Source: Bacillota bacterium
GTDB lineage: Bacteria; Bacillota; Clostridia; Christensenellales; SZUA-584
NCBI GenBank assembly: GCA_023406895.1
Contig: JAEXTV010000021.1
Span: 248,001-312,000, forward strand
Direction: 5' to 3'
DNA length: 64,000 nucleotides
The notes below the pieces were generated by a model that worked only from the letters and a program-made list of their open reading frames with translations, was not told the origin of the DNA and searched no databases. How positions within the stretch are numbered: the stretch's first letter is position 1; every line of letters starts with the position of its first letter. The translations under genes were made by a program, and so were the position numbers. This document shows, one piece after another, positions 26,913-35,205 of this stretch.

Positions 26913-29182
26913 GGCTCATCCTGCGGGGTCAGTTGGCTTAAGTACCGTTTCACTATTTGTCTGCTCTGCGTTGCATCTTCATCAAAAAGCTCTATGCGAA
27001 AATGTCTGACGCCAAGCGCGAGATATTCCGCCGCACCGATTTCGGCCACGCAGCTGTGAAACACGTGCGTCCGGCAGTTTTCATCCCTCATAACAGGATA
27101 AACGTTACCCTTTATATCTTCAAGACCAAAATGTTTTTCTTTGCACAACCCGCAGGCGTTTTTCCCAAGGGCACCCGAGAGCACACAGTGCCGCATAGCC
27201 ATCAGCTCATGGCGTGCGTATAATATGGCTTCAACGGGCGCGGTTTGGCCGTTGATGGCTTTGTATGCGGCCATCAGCTGCGCTGTCTGAACGATGTCAA
27301 GCTCGGGCGATAGTGCCGCGCGCTTCGCACCGTATGAAACGAGCACAGACAGCGCAGCGGCATTGAACGCGTAAACGGTATGGTCGATGGTGATATCGTT
27401 GCCCTGAGAATAAGCGAGCAGGCCGCCGTGATCGGTCACGAGCAGCCGCTCACCGCTTAGAGGCTCTGGCGTTTGCGCCAGCCTGTCCGCCCTGAGCCGT
27501 AATTGGGGATATGTTGCTTTATTTTCAGAACAGAGCCGGACATCGTCCGTATAGATATCACCCGTTACAATATCCTTCACCGCTTCAAATTGCGCGGCAC
27601 TGCGCACAAGAACATGAAGCACCGGGCCAATCCCCTCACCGCCGTACCGGACGGGCGGCATGGGTTCGCCGCATATACGAACGGGCGCAACCGCCGTGCG
27701 CAGACCCGTCAGCTTCTGCGCGGCATCTCGGCGCAGCGCGTTGATCGCGCTTTTGGCAATAAAGATGTTTTCATCGGCATCGATATGTACATCATCAAGC
27801 TCAAACGGTGTATCGCCGAGCTTGGAAATGCCGGCAGCAAGATCATCACGGGTGGTGGGCGCGGTTCTGCTTGGCTCAACCAACTGGCCCTGCGCAGCCG
27901 CTTCGTTTCCGGCTTCGTCCTTCAAAACGAGCTGGACAGGGGCTCCTTTTCTTGCCTTCAGAACACCGGTAACCGGTATGCGTTTTGTGTTCAAAGCCTG
28001 CAGCGACTTTAACAGCGTGGCATCACTTGTTTTCACCACCGTATCTCCTGCCGCCGCTTTTGCTTTCGCGTCCAGCTCAATGATATCACCGGCATCAGCC
28101 GACGCCGTGAGCAAACCGTTCTTATATAATTTATTACAGATAAAGCCGTCGTCGCTGCGTTCAAACTTAATGCCGTCGCCCTGATTGAGCATCGCCAATA
28201 AACGCAGCTTGATTCTTCCGTTTTTCACGGCCAAAACCTCGCCGAGCGGCGTACCGCGGTGATTCGGGCGGTCTTTGCTTAAGAGTGCTTCTCCCCTCAC
28301 GCCAAACAGATGTGCTTTTGAATAGCCACGGTTAAACAGGCTTAACAGGTTTCCCATGTCCTGCTTATCTGGCTTTGGCTCCCGGCCTGCCGCGCAATCG
28401 CGAAGAAGCTTTGCATAAATCTTTGTCACCAGAGCGACATACTCGGGCGATTTCATGCGGCCCTCTATTTTAAAGCAGCTGACCCCGGCTTCAAGCAGCG
28501 CTGATATATCTTCAAATAAACCGATATCTTTGGGGCTCAGCAGATATTCGCCGTTTGTGTCGTACAGTTTCCCGGCGTTATCCCGCAACCTATAACGCAT
28601 GCGGCAGCTTTGCGCACAGGTACCACGGTTGCCGCTGCGTCCGTTTGTCAAAGCGCTGAAAAGGCATTGCCCCGAATAGCAGATGCAAAGCGCGCCATGC
28701 ACAAACACTTCTTTTTCAATGGAACATTGTAAGCTTTTGATCTGATCAATAGCCATTTCGCGCGCGAGTACGGCGCGGGAAAGCCCGAGGCTTTGCACGA
28801 ATTCAAGGGCCGCGTCGCTGTGGTTGTGCATTTGTGTGCTCGCATGCAGTTCGGCATCCGGAAAACGGCGGTGAACCGCCGCGATCATGCCGATGTCCTG
28901 CATGATCAGCGCGTCGGCACCACACAGCAAAACAGCTTCCGCGTGCTTCAGAAAAGCTTCTGTCTCATCTTCGTAAACCAGCGTGTTCACCGTCACATAA
29001 ACTTTAACGCCGTATGCGTGCGCGTAGGCGATGGCTTCGCTCAGTTCATCATTGGAAAAATTCCCGGCAAACGCGCGGGCTCCGAAGCTTTTTCCGCCGA
29101 GGTAAACCGCGTCCGCGCCGTTTTGCACCGCCTGAACCACAGAAAGCATGTCTCCGGCCGGTGCGAGAAGCTCATATTTCAT
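26909..29182 (-). CDS. U32 family peptidase (collagenase-like, DUF3656-containing)
   Basis: A 757-residue protein. The N-terminal half is the U32 domain: YELLAPAGDMLSVVQAVQNGADAVYLGG at the start (shortened: LLAPAGDM), EVFVHGALCICYSGQC, NRGTCAQSCRMRY and FKIEGRMKSPEYVA. The C-terminal part is a DUF3656-like and accessory region with CGLCKEKH near the end. U32 proteins are now linked to tRNA or rRNA hydroxylation (the E. coli relative RlhA) as well as proteolysis. Start 29182 (MKYELL) is chosen because GGAG precedes it. First gene of a three-gene coupled operon. Confidence 0.9.
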   Translation of the reverse strand: MKYELLAPAGDMLSVVQAVQNGADAVYLGGKSFGARAFAGNFSNDELSEAIAYAHAYGVKVYVTVNTLVYEDETEAFLKHAEAVLLCGADALIMQDIGMIAAVHRRFPDAELHASTQMHNHSDAALEFVQSLGLSRAVLAREMAIDQIKSLQCSIEKEVFVHGALCICYSGQCLFSALTNGRSGNRGTCAQSCRMRYRLRDNAGKLYDTNGEYLLSPKDIGLFEDISALLEAGVSCFKIEGRMKSPEYVALVTKIYAKLLRDCAAGREPKPDKQDMGNLLSLFNRGYSKAHLFGVRGEALLSKDRPNHRGTPLGEVLAVKNGRIKLRLLAMLNQGDGIKFERSDDGFICNKLYKNGLLTASADAGDIIELDAKAKAAAGDTVVKTSDATLLKSLQALNTKRIPVTGVLKARKGAPVQLVLKDEAGNEAAAQGQLVEPSRTAPTTRDDLAAGISKLGDTPFELDDVHIDADENIFIAKSAINALRRDAAQKLTGLRTAVAPVRICGEPMPPVRYGGEGIGPVLHVLVRSAAQFEAVKDIVTGDIYTDDVRLCSENKATYPQLRLRADRLAQTPEPLSGERLLVTDHGGLLAYSQGNDITIDHTVYAFNAAALSVLVSYGAKRAALSPELDIVQTAQLMAAYKAINGQTAPVEAILYARHELMAMRHCVLSGALGKNACGLCKEKHFGLEDIKGNVYPVMRDENCRTHVFHSCVAEIGAAEYLALGVRHFRIELFDEDATQSRQIVKRYLSQLTPQDEP

Positions 29183-29652
29183 TGACTGCTCCGCTTTTTT
29201 TATCAGTATACCATAGCTGGTTGAATCGATGCATGCATTTGAGTGAATCAAATCAATTTTATAAAGCCTAAATTATCAATGAGCAATGTCTATTCATCCT
29301 CAACGATCGCGAATACCGTGCAACCGGGCATTTGCAATAAGAATTATAAATGTGCTTTACTATTATAATCAACCCATTATGCTGTCGTGAATAAAAAGCC
29401 TTATCATAATGCAATGAGCGGATCAAATGACAAAGGAATAGCCTCTTAAAAGTCAGTTCTTTTGTTTTGACGACGGTTTTCGCATTTGCCGAGAAAATGA
29501 TGTAAATGGCTGCTTTTCAATACGTCTTAAAACGCAGACAGTCATATGTCCTTTATTGGTTCATTCATAACACCGGTAAAACTTTTGGCTTCGATTTGAT
29601 ATGGCAAAATCCCGGTTTGTCACTCTCCCCCAATAATAAAAATCAGTCGGCA
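29183..29652. other. Intergenic region, no recognisable gene
   Basis: About 470 AT-rich bases between helD and the U32 gene. A TATACT -10-like box at about 29204 probably belongs to the U32 operon. No hairpin terminator for helD and no coding segment was found. Confidence 0.4.
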
Positions 29653-31908
29653 TTATTTCGTTGCGTTGTCAAAAATATAAAGCCGCTTATCAATGCTCGA
29701 TACGAAGCGGGACAACGTATCTGAGTAATAAAGGTGCAGTTCATGCAAAGCCCTTGTGCAAACCGTATAAAGCAGTTTCCTGTCCTCCGGCAATTGATAA
29801 TTCTTATCATCAATTGATTCGACCAAAACGGCATCGAACTCAAGTCCTTTGGCCAGGTACGAGGGGATAACGATGACATCACCATAATAGACTTCGTTAT
29901 GATTTGAGATCAAACAGATATCGAGAAGCGGACTCAGCGATTGATAAACAGCCCTGCACTTTGCTGCCGTTTTGCAAATCACAGCAATTAGCTTATAGCC
30001 CTTATTTTTTAAATCATTGATGTCCTCAGCCATTCTCTTATATAAGCCGCTGCTATGAGCCTTAATCACCTTGGGCTTATCCCCGTGCCTGTTGAGCTGT
30101 TCTGATTGCATCGGGGTCGTAAGCAGCTCTTTACAAAAGTCCGCGAGTTCTTTGCTAGAACGATAGCTTTTTGTCAGCGTTATTTTTCTCGTGCTGACGT
30201 CAAAAATATTGGTGATCGCATCAAAATTGCCGATATTCATATACCCGTTGACGGTTTGATTGACGTCTCCGAGAATCGTCATGTTGCTGGTTTTAAACAC
30301 TGTTTTGAAAATTTCATATTGAAGAGGCGTGTAGTCTTGAGCCTCGTCAATGACCACATGTTTCACCGATGCCGCGATATTATCTCGTTCCAGAGCCGTT
30401 CTCAGATATATCAAGGGCGCGAAATCCTCATAATATATCATCCCTTCGCGAAATGTACGGGCGGTATAATCGGCAATCATCCGATAATCGTCACCATGGC
30501 TTACACCAAACGTTTGCAGAAATCTACCGAAATTCTCGAATAAATTCAAATACAACGGGACGGTTTCAAAAGCCGTCATCCGAATGATGTCTTCTTTCAT
30601 AAGCTCATACTCTTCTTCGAGCTCTCGCTTTTCTGCCGGGCTTATATCTTTTGCATGGGGATCCTTTTCGAATGCATCCTTAACCCTCTTATCTTCATAC
30701 TCCTCCAAGAGCTTGAAAAGCCGCTCGCGTATTTTCCCCAGCCGATTGGCATACGGCAGCCGGCTGTCCTGATTTATATACAGCAGAAGAATATCATTCG
30801 CGGCAATCAGAAGTTTGTTATGATACACGATGTCTTTTAAATTCAGCGCCGCTCCGCTTTCAAAATGCTGCACATACTTTTTTAAGATATCAAGGAATAC
30901 CGGCGATGATTTGAACCTGATACACTCAAGCCGGATATCATTCGACTGACCAGCATTGAGCAGGTATTCTAACTGCTGGCTCATGGTCTCTTTTTGCATA
31001 CCTGTGGAAAGGATATTTTCAAAAAAGTCCGCGAATGTGCTTCTGCGGATATTTTCTTCCCCCAGTTCTGGAAGCACATGGGAAATATAGTCCTCAAACA
31101 CATGATTCGGAGAACATATGAGTATGTTTTCCGATTTCATCGTATCCCGGAATCTGTATAACACATAGGCGGCTCTATGGAGCGCGATGGACGTTTTGCC
31201 GCTTCCGGCCGGGCCCTGAACAATAAGTATTTTATCCCTGCTGTTTCTGATGACAGTATTCTGCTCCTTCTGAATGCTTGTGACAATCGTTTTCATTCTG
31301 TTGTCTGTGCTCTTACCGAGCAGATCCTGAAGCATGGCATCGTTAATATTCAGGCTGCTGTCAAACATATAGACGATTGCCGAATTCTCTATCTTGTACT
31401 GTCTTTTGAGCCGCATCTCTCCTTCAATGAGGCCCGCCGGGCATGAATAATGAGAAGGACCAATTTCAAAGTCATAAAACATGCTGCAAATCGGGGCTCT
31501 CCAATCGTAAACGAGGATATCCATGAACTCATTCGTACTTAAGCTGTGAATGCCTATGTAAATAGACTCCGATGCGGTTTCTCCAATCTCCAGAAAGTCA
31601 ATCCTGCCAAAATACGGGCTATGAATCATCCTTTTTAAGTGGTTGACTTTTTCAGACGAGAAGCGATATAAACTGGCCTGATTTCTTAAATCCATTTGAA
31701 TTTGGTTGATCTGCGCGGCATCCTCCAAATCAAACAGACTGGACGGTGCTATTCGAATATCTTCCCACATGCTTTTTTGGAGTTTGATGGCTTCGCTTTT
31801 ATAATTGTCTGCCGCGTTGATACCGATATCAAGCTGATCTTTAATCTCATTGATCACCCTTTCCAGATACGCTTTTTCACAAGCCCAAACGTCTTTATTC
31901 TCGATCAC
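29653..31908 (-). CDS. helD: HelD-like superfamily I helicase (RNA polymerase recycling factor)
   Basis: A 751-residue UvrD/Rep-type ATPase. An N-terminal coiled-coil region of about 100 residues (ENKDVWACEKAYLERVINEI...) precedes Walker A GPAGSGKTSIALHR, Walker B VVIDEAQDYTPLQYE, LTKSYRS and, near the end, KGLEFDAVLVES and YTVCTRALHEL. The N-terminal coiled coil is the RNA polymerase-binding feature of HelD, which frees stalled polymerase in Bacillota. I start at GTG 31908 because GGAGG is seven bases upstream; the long frame adds 33 unlikely residues. Confidence 0.88.
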   Translation of the reverse strand: MIENKDVWACEKAYLERVINEIKDQLDIGINAADNYKSEAIKLQKSMWEDIRIAPSSLFDLEDAAQINQIQMDLRNQASLYRFSSEKVNHLKRMIHSPYFGRIDFLEIGETASESIYIGIHSLSTNEFMDILVYDWRAPICSMFYDFEIGPSHYSCPAGLIEGEMRLKRQYKIENSAIVYMFDSSLNINDAMLQDLLGKSTDNRMKTIVTSIQKEQNTVIRNSRDKILIVQGPAGSGKTSIALHRAAYVLYRFRDTMKSENILICSPNHVFEDYISHVLPELGEENIRRSTFADFFENILSTGMQKETMSQQLEYLLNAGQSNDIRLECIRFKSSPVFLDILKKYVQHFESGAALNLKDIVYHNKLLIAANDILLLYINQDSRLPYANRLGKIRERLFKLLEEYEDKRVKDAFEKDPHAKDISPAEKRELEEEYELMKEDIIRMTAFETVPLYLNLFENFGRFLQTFGVSHGDDYRMIADYTARTFREGMIYYEDFAPLIYLRTALERDNIAASVKHVVIDEAQDYTPLQYEIFKTVFKTSNMTILGDVNQTVNGYMNIGNFDAITNIFDVSTRKITLTKSYRSSKELADFCKELLTTPMQSEQLNRHGDKPKVIKAHSSGLYKRMAEDINDLKNKGYKLIAVICKTAAKCRAVYQSLSPLLDICLISNHNEVYYGDVIVIPSYLAKGLEFDAVLVESIDDKNYQLPEDRKLLYTVCTRALHELHLYYSDTLSRFVSSIDKRLYIFDNATK

Positions 31909-32243
31909 AAACAATCCTCCAAATAAAATTGCAGAATGTATCACTATAGTTTTTAAATTAGTCTTAGGATACACGTTTCCATCCATAAAAATAAGACTGA
32001 TAATCACTATTTCAATATGATATAATGAAGTTGAGAAGAGGCATTTTCTTATGACCTTTTTTCAAGATACATGCAGCCAATATAAAAAGTGAATCTCACT
32101 GACGCTTATCCGATTGGCCTAAAACAATTCCCGAAGCAACACCCCCATTGACCAGCTTTTTTGTGCGTCGAGCAGGAACAAAGACATATCGTGCCCATGA
32201 AGATTACATCCTGAAATTTCTTTAAATCAATATGGCGCCTCGC

Positions 32244-32771
32244 TCAGCACTTCCAATCAATTTTGGCCGGGTTTGGCTCGTTCTCCACAGCCGCGGCGCG
32301 AAGCGCGCCCAGCATGCGTGCGCACTCGTCTGCGGCACATTGCTGCACCTGCTCCCACGGCACGTCTGCCCCTCTCGTATCATACGCCACCGCGAGCGCC
32401 CCGTATAACGCAAGGCCAATGCAGTGCCTTGCGGAATGGATAGTGAACGCAGATTGCCCGATAGCTCTGGCAGCGGCTTGCGCAACAGGGCTTCCCTCGG
32501 CTTCACGGGCAGCGCCATGACACTCGAGGATGACTGCTTTTGCTTGCGGTAATTTGATGGCTCCTGACAGCCAGGCGCGGGCGGCTTCAAGTGCATTCTG
32601 CGGGCGCACATCATCCGGAAAGCTTTTGTTCCACAACGGGAGAATAACGCTTTGAGCATAATCAACGGCCCAACTCACAAGGGTGGCTTTGCTTTGCGTT
32701 TCTATCAATTTCATAAGCGATTGAATATATGGCGCCTCCCAGTCGCTTAGCATCTTTCGTGCTTTTGGCAT
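32244..32771 (-). CDS. Putative immunity protein (Imm5-like family)
   Basis: A 175-residue soluble protein. The patterns PKARKMLSDWEAPYIQSLMKLIETQSK, RPQNALEAARAWLSG, ARAIGQSAFTIHSARHCIGLALYG and ENEPNPAKIDW (each quoted from longer context) match a family often annotated as putative immunity protein in Clostridia. No toxin gene is adjacent, so the immunity role is only by annotation. ATG 32771 has GAGGGG six bases upstream; the longer TTG start at 32855 is less likely. Confidence 0.7.
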   Translation of the reverse strand: MPKARKMLSDWEAPYIQSLMKLIETQSKATLVSWAVDYAQSVILPLWNKSFPDDVRPQNALEAARAWLSGAIKLPQAKAVILECHGAAREAEGSPVAQAAARAIGQSAFTIHSARHCIGLALYGALAVAYDTRGADVPWEQVQQCAADECARMLGALRAAAVENEPNPAKIDWKC

Positions 32772-33039
32772 ATGAAACCCCTCATAATTATATACTGCGC
32801 TGATCATGCTATCACACACGATATATTCAGTAAAGGTAATTTGGCCTTTTTTCAAGAATGCAAGTGTGACGTTTCCCCAAACATTATGCGGCGCCTTTGA
32901 CTGAGATGTCTGTATCCGTACGTCTTGCGGGATCGTTACCCGGGGATGCTCACTGATGATCAGCCTTTATAAGGGCAAATCCTTATCAAATGACTTTTGT
33001 ATTTTTACGTTTTATTTTTTCGAGATCTATGCTAAAATA

Positions 33040-33146
33040 CAAAAAAACAAACGCTTGCCGCCGGGTAAGCATCGGGCACTTGTTGATTGCATCGTTAGGC
33101 CTTAGAAGATGCAATCGGATAAGTGTTTTTATTTTTGTTTTTATCA
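33040..33146 (+). promoter_or_regulatory. Candidate guanidine-responsive riboswitch (guanidine-IV/mepA-like) with terminator
   Basis: Hairpin P1 is 33053-33059/33064-33070 (7 bp, loop GCCG). P2 is a long stem, CACTT/AAGTG (33077-33081/33121-33125) around GATTGCATC/GATGCAATC (33085-33093/33108-33116) with a 14-base loop GTTAGGCCTTAGAA. P2 runs into T5ATTTTTGTTTTT, an intrinsic terminator 13 bases before the gdx ribosome binding site. GGC in the P2 loop can pair with GCC in the P1 loop, as in kissing-loop guanidine-IV RNAs. A TAAAAT -10 box is at about 33033. The class assignment is from memory plus the downstream gene. Confidence 0.55.
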
Positions 33147-33158
33147 GGAGGTATTATC

Positions 33159-33473
33159 ATGGCATGGCTTTATTTAATTTTCGCGGGATTGCTTGAGGTG
33201 GTTTGGGCCACATTTATGAAACTTTCAGATGGTTTCAGCAAGCTCGGCTATTCAATCATCACCTTTATAGGCATGATCGCCAGTTTCTATTTGCTTTCGC
33301 AAGCCACAAAAACTCTTCCTCTCGGGACGGCCTATGCGGTTTGGACCGGAATAGGAGCCTTAGGTGCCGTAATCGTCGGCTTCTTGTTCTTAAAGGAACC
33401 AATCTCCGTACCGCGTCTCGTATTCGCTCTCTTTCTTTTGACGGGTATCATCGGGCTGAAGTTCACATCTTAA
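33159..33473 (+). CDS. gdx: Guanidinium exporter of the small multidrug resistance family (Gdx/SugE type)
   Basis: A 104-residue four-helix membrane protein. It has Glu13 in the first helix (LLEVVWATFMKLSDGF), the essential proton/substrate-coupling residue, followed by FYLLSQATKTLPLGTAYAVW and TGIGALGAVIVG, which are nearly identical to the Clostridial Gdx protein known to exchange guanidinium for protons. It acts as a dual-topology dimer. ATG 33159 has AGGAGGT seven bases upstream; the longer start at 33123 lies in the leader RNA. A candidate guanidine riboswitch precedes it. No partner gene is present, as expected for Gdx. Confidence 0.9.
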   Translation: MAWLYLIFAGLLEVVWATFMKLSDGFSKLGYSIITFIGMIASFYLLSQATKTLPLGTAYAVWTGIGALGAVIVGFLFLKEPISVPRLVFALFLLTGIIGLKFTS

Positions 33474-33500
33474 CATCGATAAAAGAATATCAGTCTTTGC

Positions 33501-33821
33501 CTATTTGACGACGTCAACATCTGTGACCATCACAAGCCCTTCGTTAACCATATCCCGCACCGCTGGAATAACCGCTTCAATACGTTCGGGCTTGTCTATG
33601 GCTTCAATAATGATCGGCAGACTCGCGCTTAGGTCCAGAATATGAGCAGATTGCAGTCTTTTGTTCTTGCCATACCCCTCAATGCCGCGGGTCACCGTGA
33701 CCCCGGCCAAGCCCAGCTCTTTACATTTAATCACCAACGCATGATACAGATTGTGCTTCTTATACATAGAATCTTCGCTGATATATATTTTCAGCAGCTT
33801 GCACTTGCCCTTAATATCCAC
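33501..33821 (-). CDS. DUF190 protein linked to fluoride export
   Basis: A 106-residue PII-like-fold protein (DUF190). Visible are LLKIYISEDSMYKKHNLYHALV (shortened: KIYISEDSMYKKHNLYHAL), GLAGVTVTRGIEGYG and the C-terminal GLVMVTDVDVVK. DUF190 genes are commonly neighbours of crcB; their function is thought to be regulatory. It is the last gene of the crcB-crcB-DUF190 operon, 16 bases after the second crcB, under the fluoride riboswitch. Confidence 0.85.
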   Translation of the reverse strand: MDIKGKCKLLKIYISEDSMYKKHNLYHALVIKCKELGLAGVTVTRGIEGYGKNKRLQSAHILDLSASLPIIIEAIDKPERIEAVIPAVRDMVNEGLVMVTDVDVVK

Positions 33822-33837
33822 TTGCTACTTCACCTCT

Positions 33838-34203
33838 TCATCCGAACAATATTTTACATATTCCACAACCTATCATATACCCGATGATTCCCAATATCAA
33901 TGTGCCGAAAATGTAGTATGCCGCATTTTTCTTTTCGTTATCTTGAAACAGATTGAATCCCTCATACATAAAAGTTGAAAAAGTTGTATAGGCTCCAAGA
34001 AAGCCATCCGCAATCAGTAAATATAAATTGCCCGTTAAGTTTACCCCCGTTACGAAGCCCAAAAGCAATGCGCCCGACACATTGATAACCAAGGTTCCCA
34101 AAGGAAACAATGCATTTTTGGGCTTTTGGGCAATAACTTTTCCCAAATGGTATCTCGTTATGCTCCCCAGAGCTCCTCCCACGCCCACAAAAAGCAAATC
34201 CAT
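33838..34203 (-). CDS. crcB: Fluoride channel subunit CrcB (Fluc), second copy
   Basis: A 121-residue protein with four membrane helices. GVGGALGSITRYHLG (about 7-21) and GFLGAYTTFSTFMYE (about 72-86), including the TTFSTF fluoride-pore motif, are diagnostic. Its ATG overlaps the stop of the first crcB (TAATG). Two consecutive unequal Fluc genes typically form a heterodimeric fluoride channel. It detoxifies cytoplasmic fluoride passively. Confidence 0.92.
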   Translation of the reverse strand: MDLLFVGVGGALGSITRYHLGKVIAQKPKNALFPLGTLVINVSGALLLGFVTGVNLTGNLYLLIADGFLGAYTTFSTFMYEGFNLFQDNEKKNAAYYIFGTLILGIIGYMIGCGICKILFG

Positions 34204-34640
34204 TACTGTTCCTCGCTTTCATCATCGGAATTGTGAACCAATTGGTTTTTACTGCATTTTGTTCTCGCTTTGATGATTTCTCTGCTGACAGCAAAACCGA
34301 GATAAAGGGCTATGAAACCCAAAATAAGAGTTAAGGCGATGTATAGTAACGCTTCTTCATAGTGGCCTGAAAATATCAGCGACGATGCTTCTTTGCATAT
34401 GGTTGAAAATGTCGTCAATGCGCCAAGCAGGCCCGTTGTGATACCGAGCCGCAAATGAGCGTTCAGTTTCAGCACTTCCAAGGCCACACCCATCACAAGT
34501 GCGAGCAGGAAGCATCCCAAAGTATTGATCATCAGCGTATCGAACGGGATGCTTCCCTGACTTTGATAAACACTCTTAATAATAAATCTCAAGATTGCGC
34601 CAATGATGCCGCCGATTCCAATATAGATAAACTTGCGCAA
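34203..34640 (-). CDS. crcB: Fluoride channel subunit CrcB (Fluc), first copy
   Basis: A 145-residue four-helix protein with GIGGIIGAILRFIIK at the start and GLLGALTTFSTICKEA in the third helix. A charged C-terminal extension (about 125-145) is additional to the usual core. I start at TTG 34640, nine bases after GGAG; the longer ATG frame (34751) would translate through the fluoride riboswitch and its terminator and is rejected. Partner of the following crcB. Confidence 0.9.
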   Translation of the reverse strand: MRKFIYIGIGGIIGAILRFIIKSVYQSQGSIPFDTLMINTLGCFLLALVMGVALEVLKLNAHLRLGITTGLLGALTTFSTICKEASSLIFSGHYEEALLYIALTLILGFIALYLGFAVSREIIKARTKCSKNQLVHNSDDESEEQ

Positions 34641-34666
34641 TAGTCTTAACTCCTTTATACAAAATA

Positions 34667-34750
34667 AGCCGATGTCTTCTGAATGAATTTCAGAAGTCAT
34701 CAGCTTCACAGCATTTTTGGTATACCCAAGGGAGAACTTCATTCCCATCA
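34667..34750 (-). promoter_or_regulatory. Fluoride riboswitch (crcB motif) with overlapping terminator
   Basis: On the minus strand the leader reads GATGGGAATGAAGTTCTCCC, a short linker, then GCTGATGACTTC, matching the crcB-motif layout: GATGG at the 5' end, CTGATG later, and GAAGT pairing with ACTTC in place of the usual variable stem. The CTGATG segment also forms a competing hairpin (AGC-GATG-CTTCTGAA stem, 34667-34705) followed by TTATTTTG, the expected terminator. It ends about 27 bases before the crcB start. Fluoride binding should prevent termination. Confidence 0.8.
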
Positions 34751-34752
34751 AA

Positions 34753-34781
34753 ATACTAATTTAAATGAGCGCGTTTGTCAA
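34753..34781 (-). promoter_or_regulatory. Promoter of the fluoride operon
   Basis: TTGACA (34776-34781) and TAGTAT (34753-34758) with 17-base spacing on the minus strand. The predicted start falls at the first bases of the fluoride riboswitch. Confidence 0.8.
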
Positions 34782-34917
34782 TAAACCGACTGATGAGCAA
34801 AGATAATAATACATATTGAAGTTTTACTCATGGCAACCGATCTGGTCTTATCTGATAAGAACAACCTATCCCCGTCAGCCCGCATAGGTTACCGCATTTA
34901 TAATTTATGGAAACATC

Positions 34918-35160
34918 TCACCGTTCAATCACAATTGTGCATTCTGTGGCCAGTGCGGTGATTGTAGCGACAGCGGCAAAAATAGGCGCTAAAGCGATAC
35001 CAACAACGCCGACGGTTAACGGAAAGCTGAGTATTTCCTTGTCATCCTTATCTTTTATTGTCACTTTTCTTGCGTTGCCTTCGCGGATGATGGCTTTGAT
35101 TTTTTCCATCAATTCCTCGCCGCTGACCTTATATTCTTCTTTCTTCTTTTCTTCGTTCAT
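34918..35160 (-). CDS. DUF4342 small membrane-associated protein
   Basis: An 80-residue protein with a charged N-terminal half (EEYKVSGEELMEKIKAIIREGNARKV, shortened: VSGEELMEKIKAIIREGN) and one hydrophobic segment (about 48-72). This is the layout of DUF4342, a small family in Clostridia, some members of which carry an N-terminal UBA-like part. Function unknown. It is preceded by GGAGACAGGG-like sequence and lies 45 bases after the sterol-reductase-like gene on the same strand, possibly cotranscribed. Confidence 0.8.
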   Translation of the reverse strand: MNEEKKKEEYKVSGEELMEKIKAIIREGNARKVTIKDKDDKEILSFPLTVGVVGIALAPIFAAVATITALATECTIVIER

Positions 35161-35205
35161 ACCCTGTCTCCTCGTTTTATGAATTATATACTATCCTACC
35201 CACAT

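Noticed and set aside
34641..34751. N-terminal extension of the first CrcB reading from ATG 34751
   Set aside because: The segment is the fluoride riboswitch and terminator; a ribosome binding site and the CrcB-typical N-terminus occur at TTG 34640.
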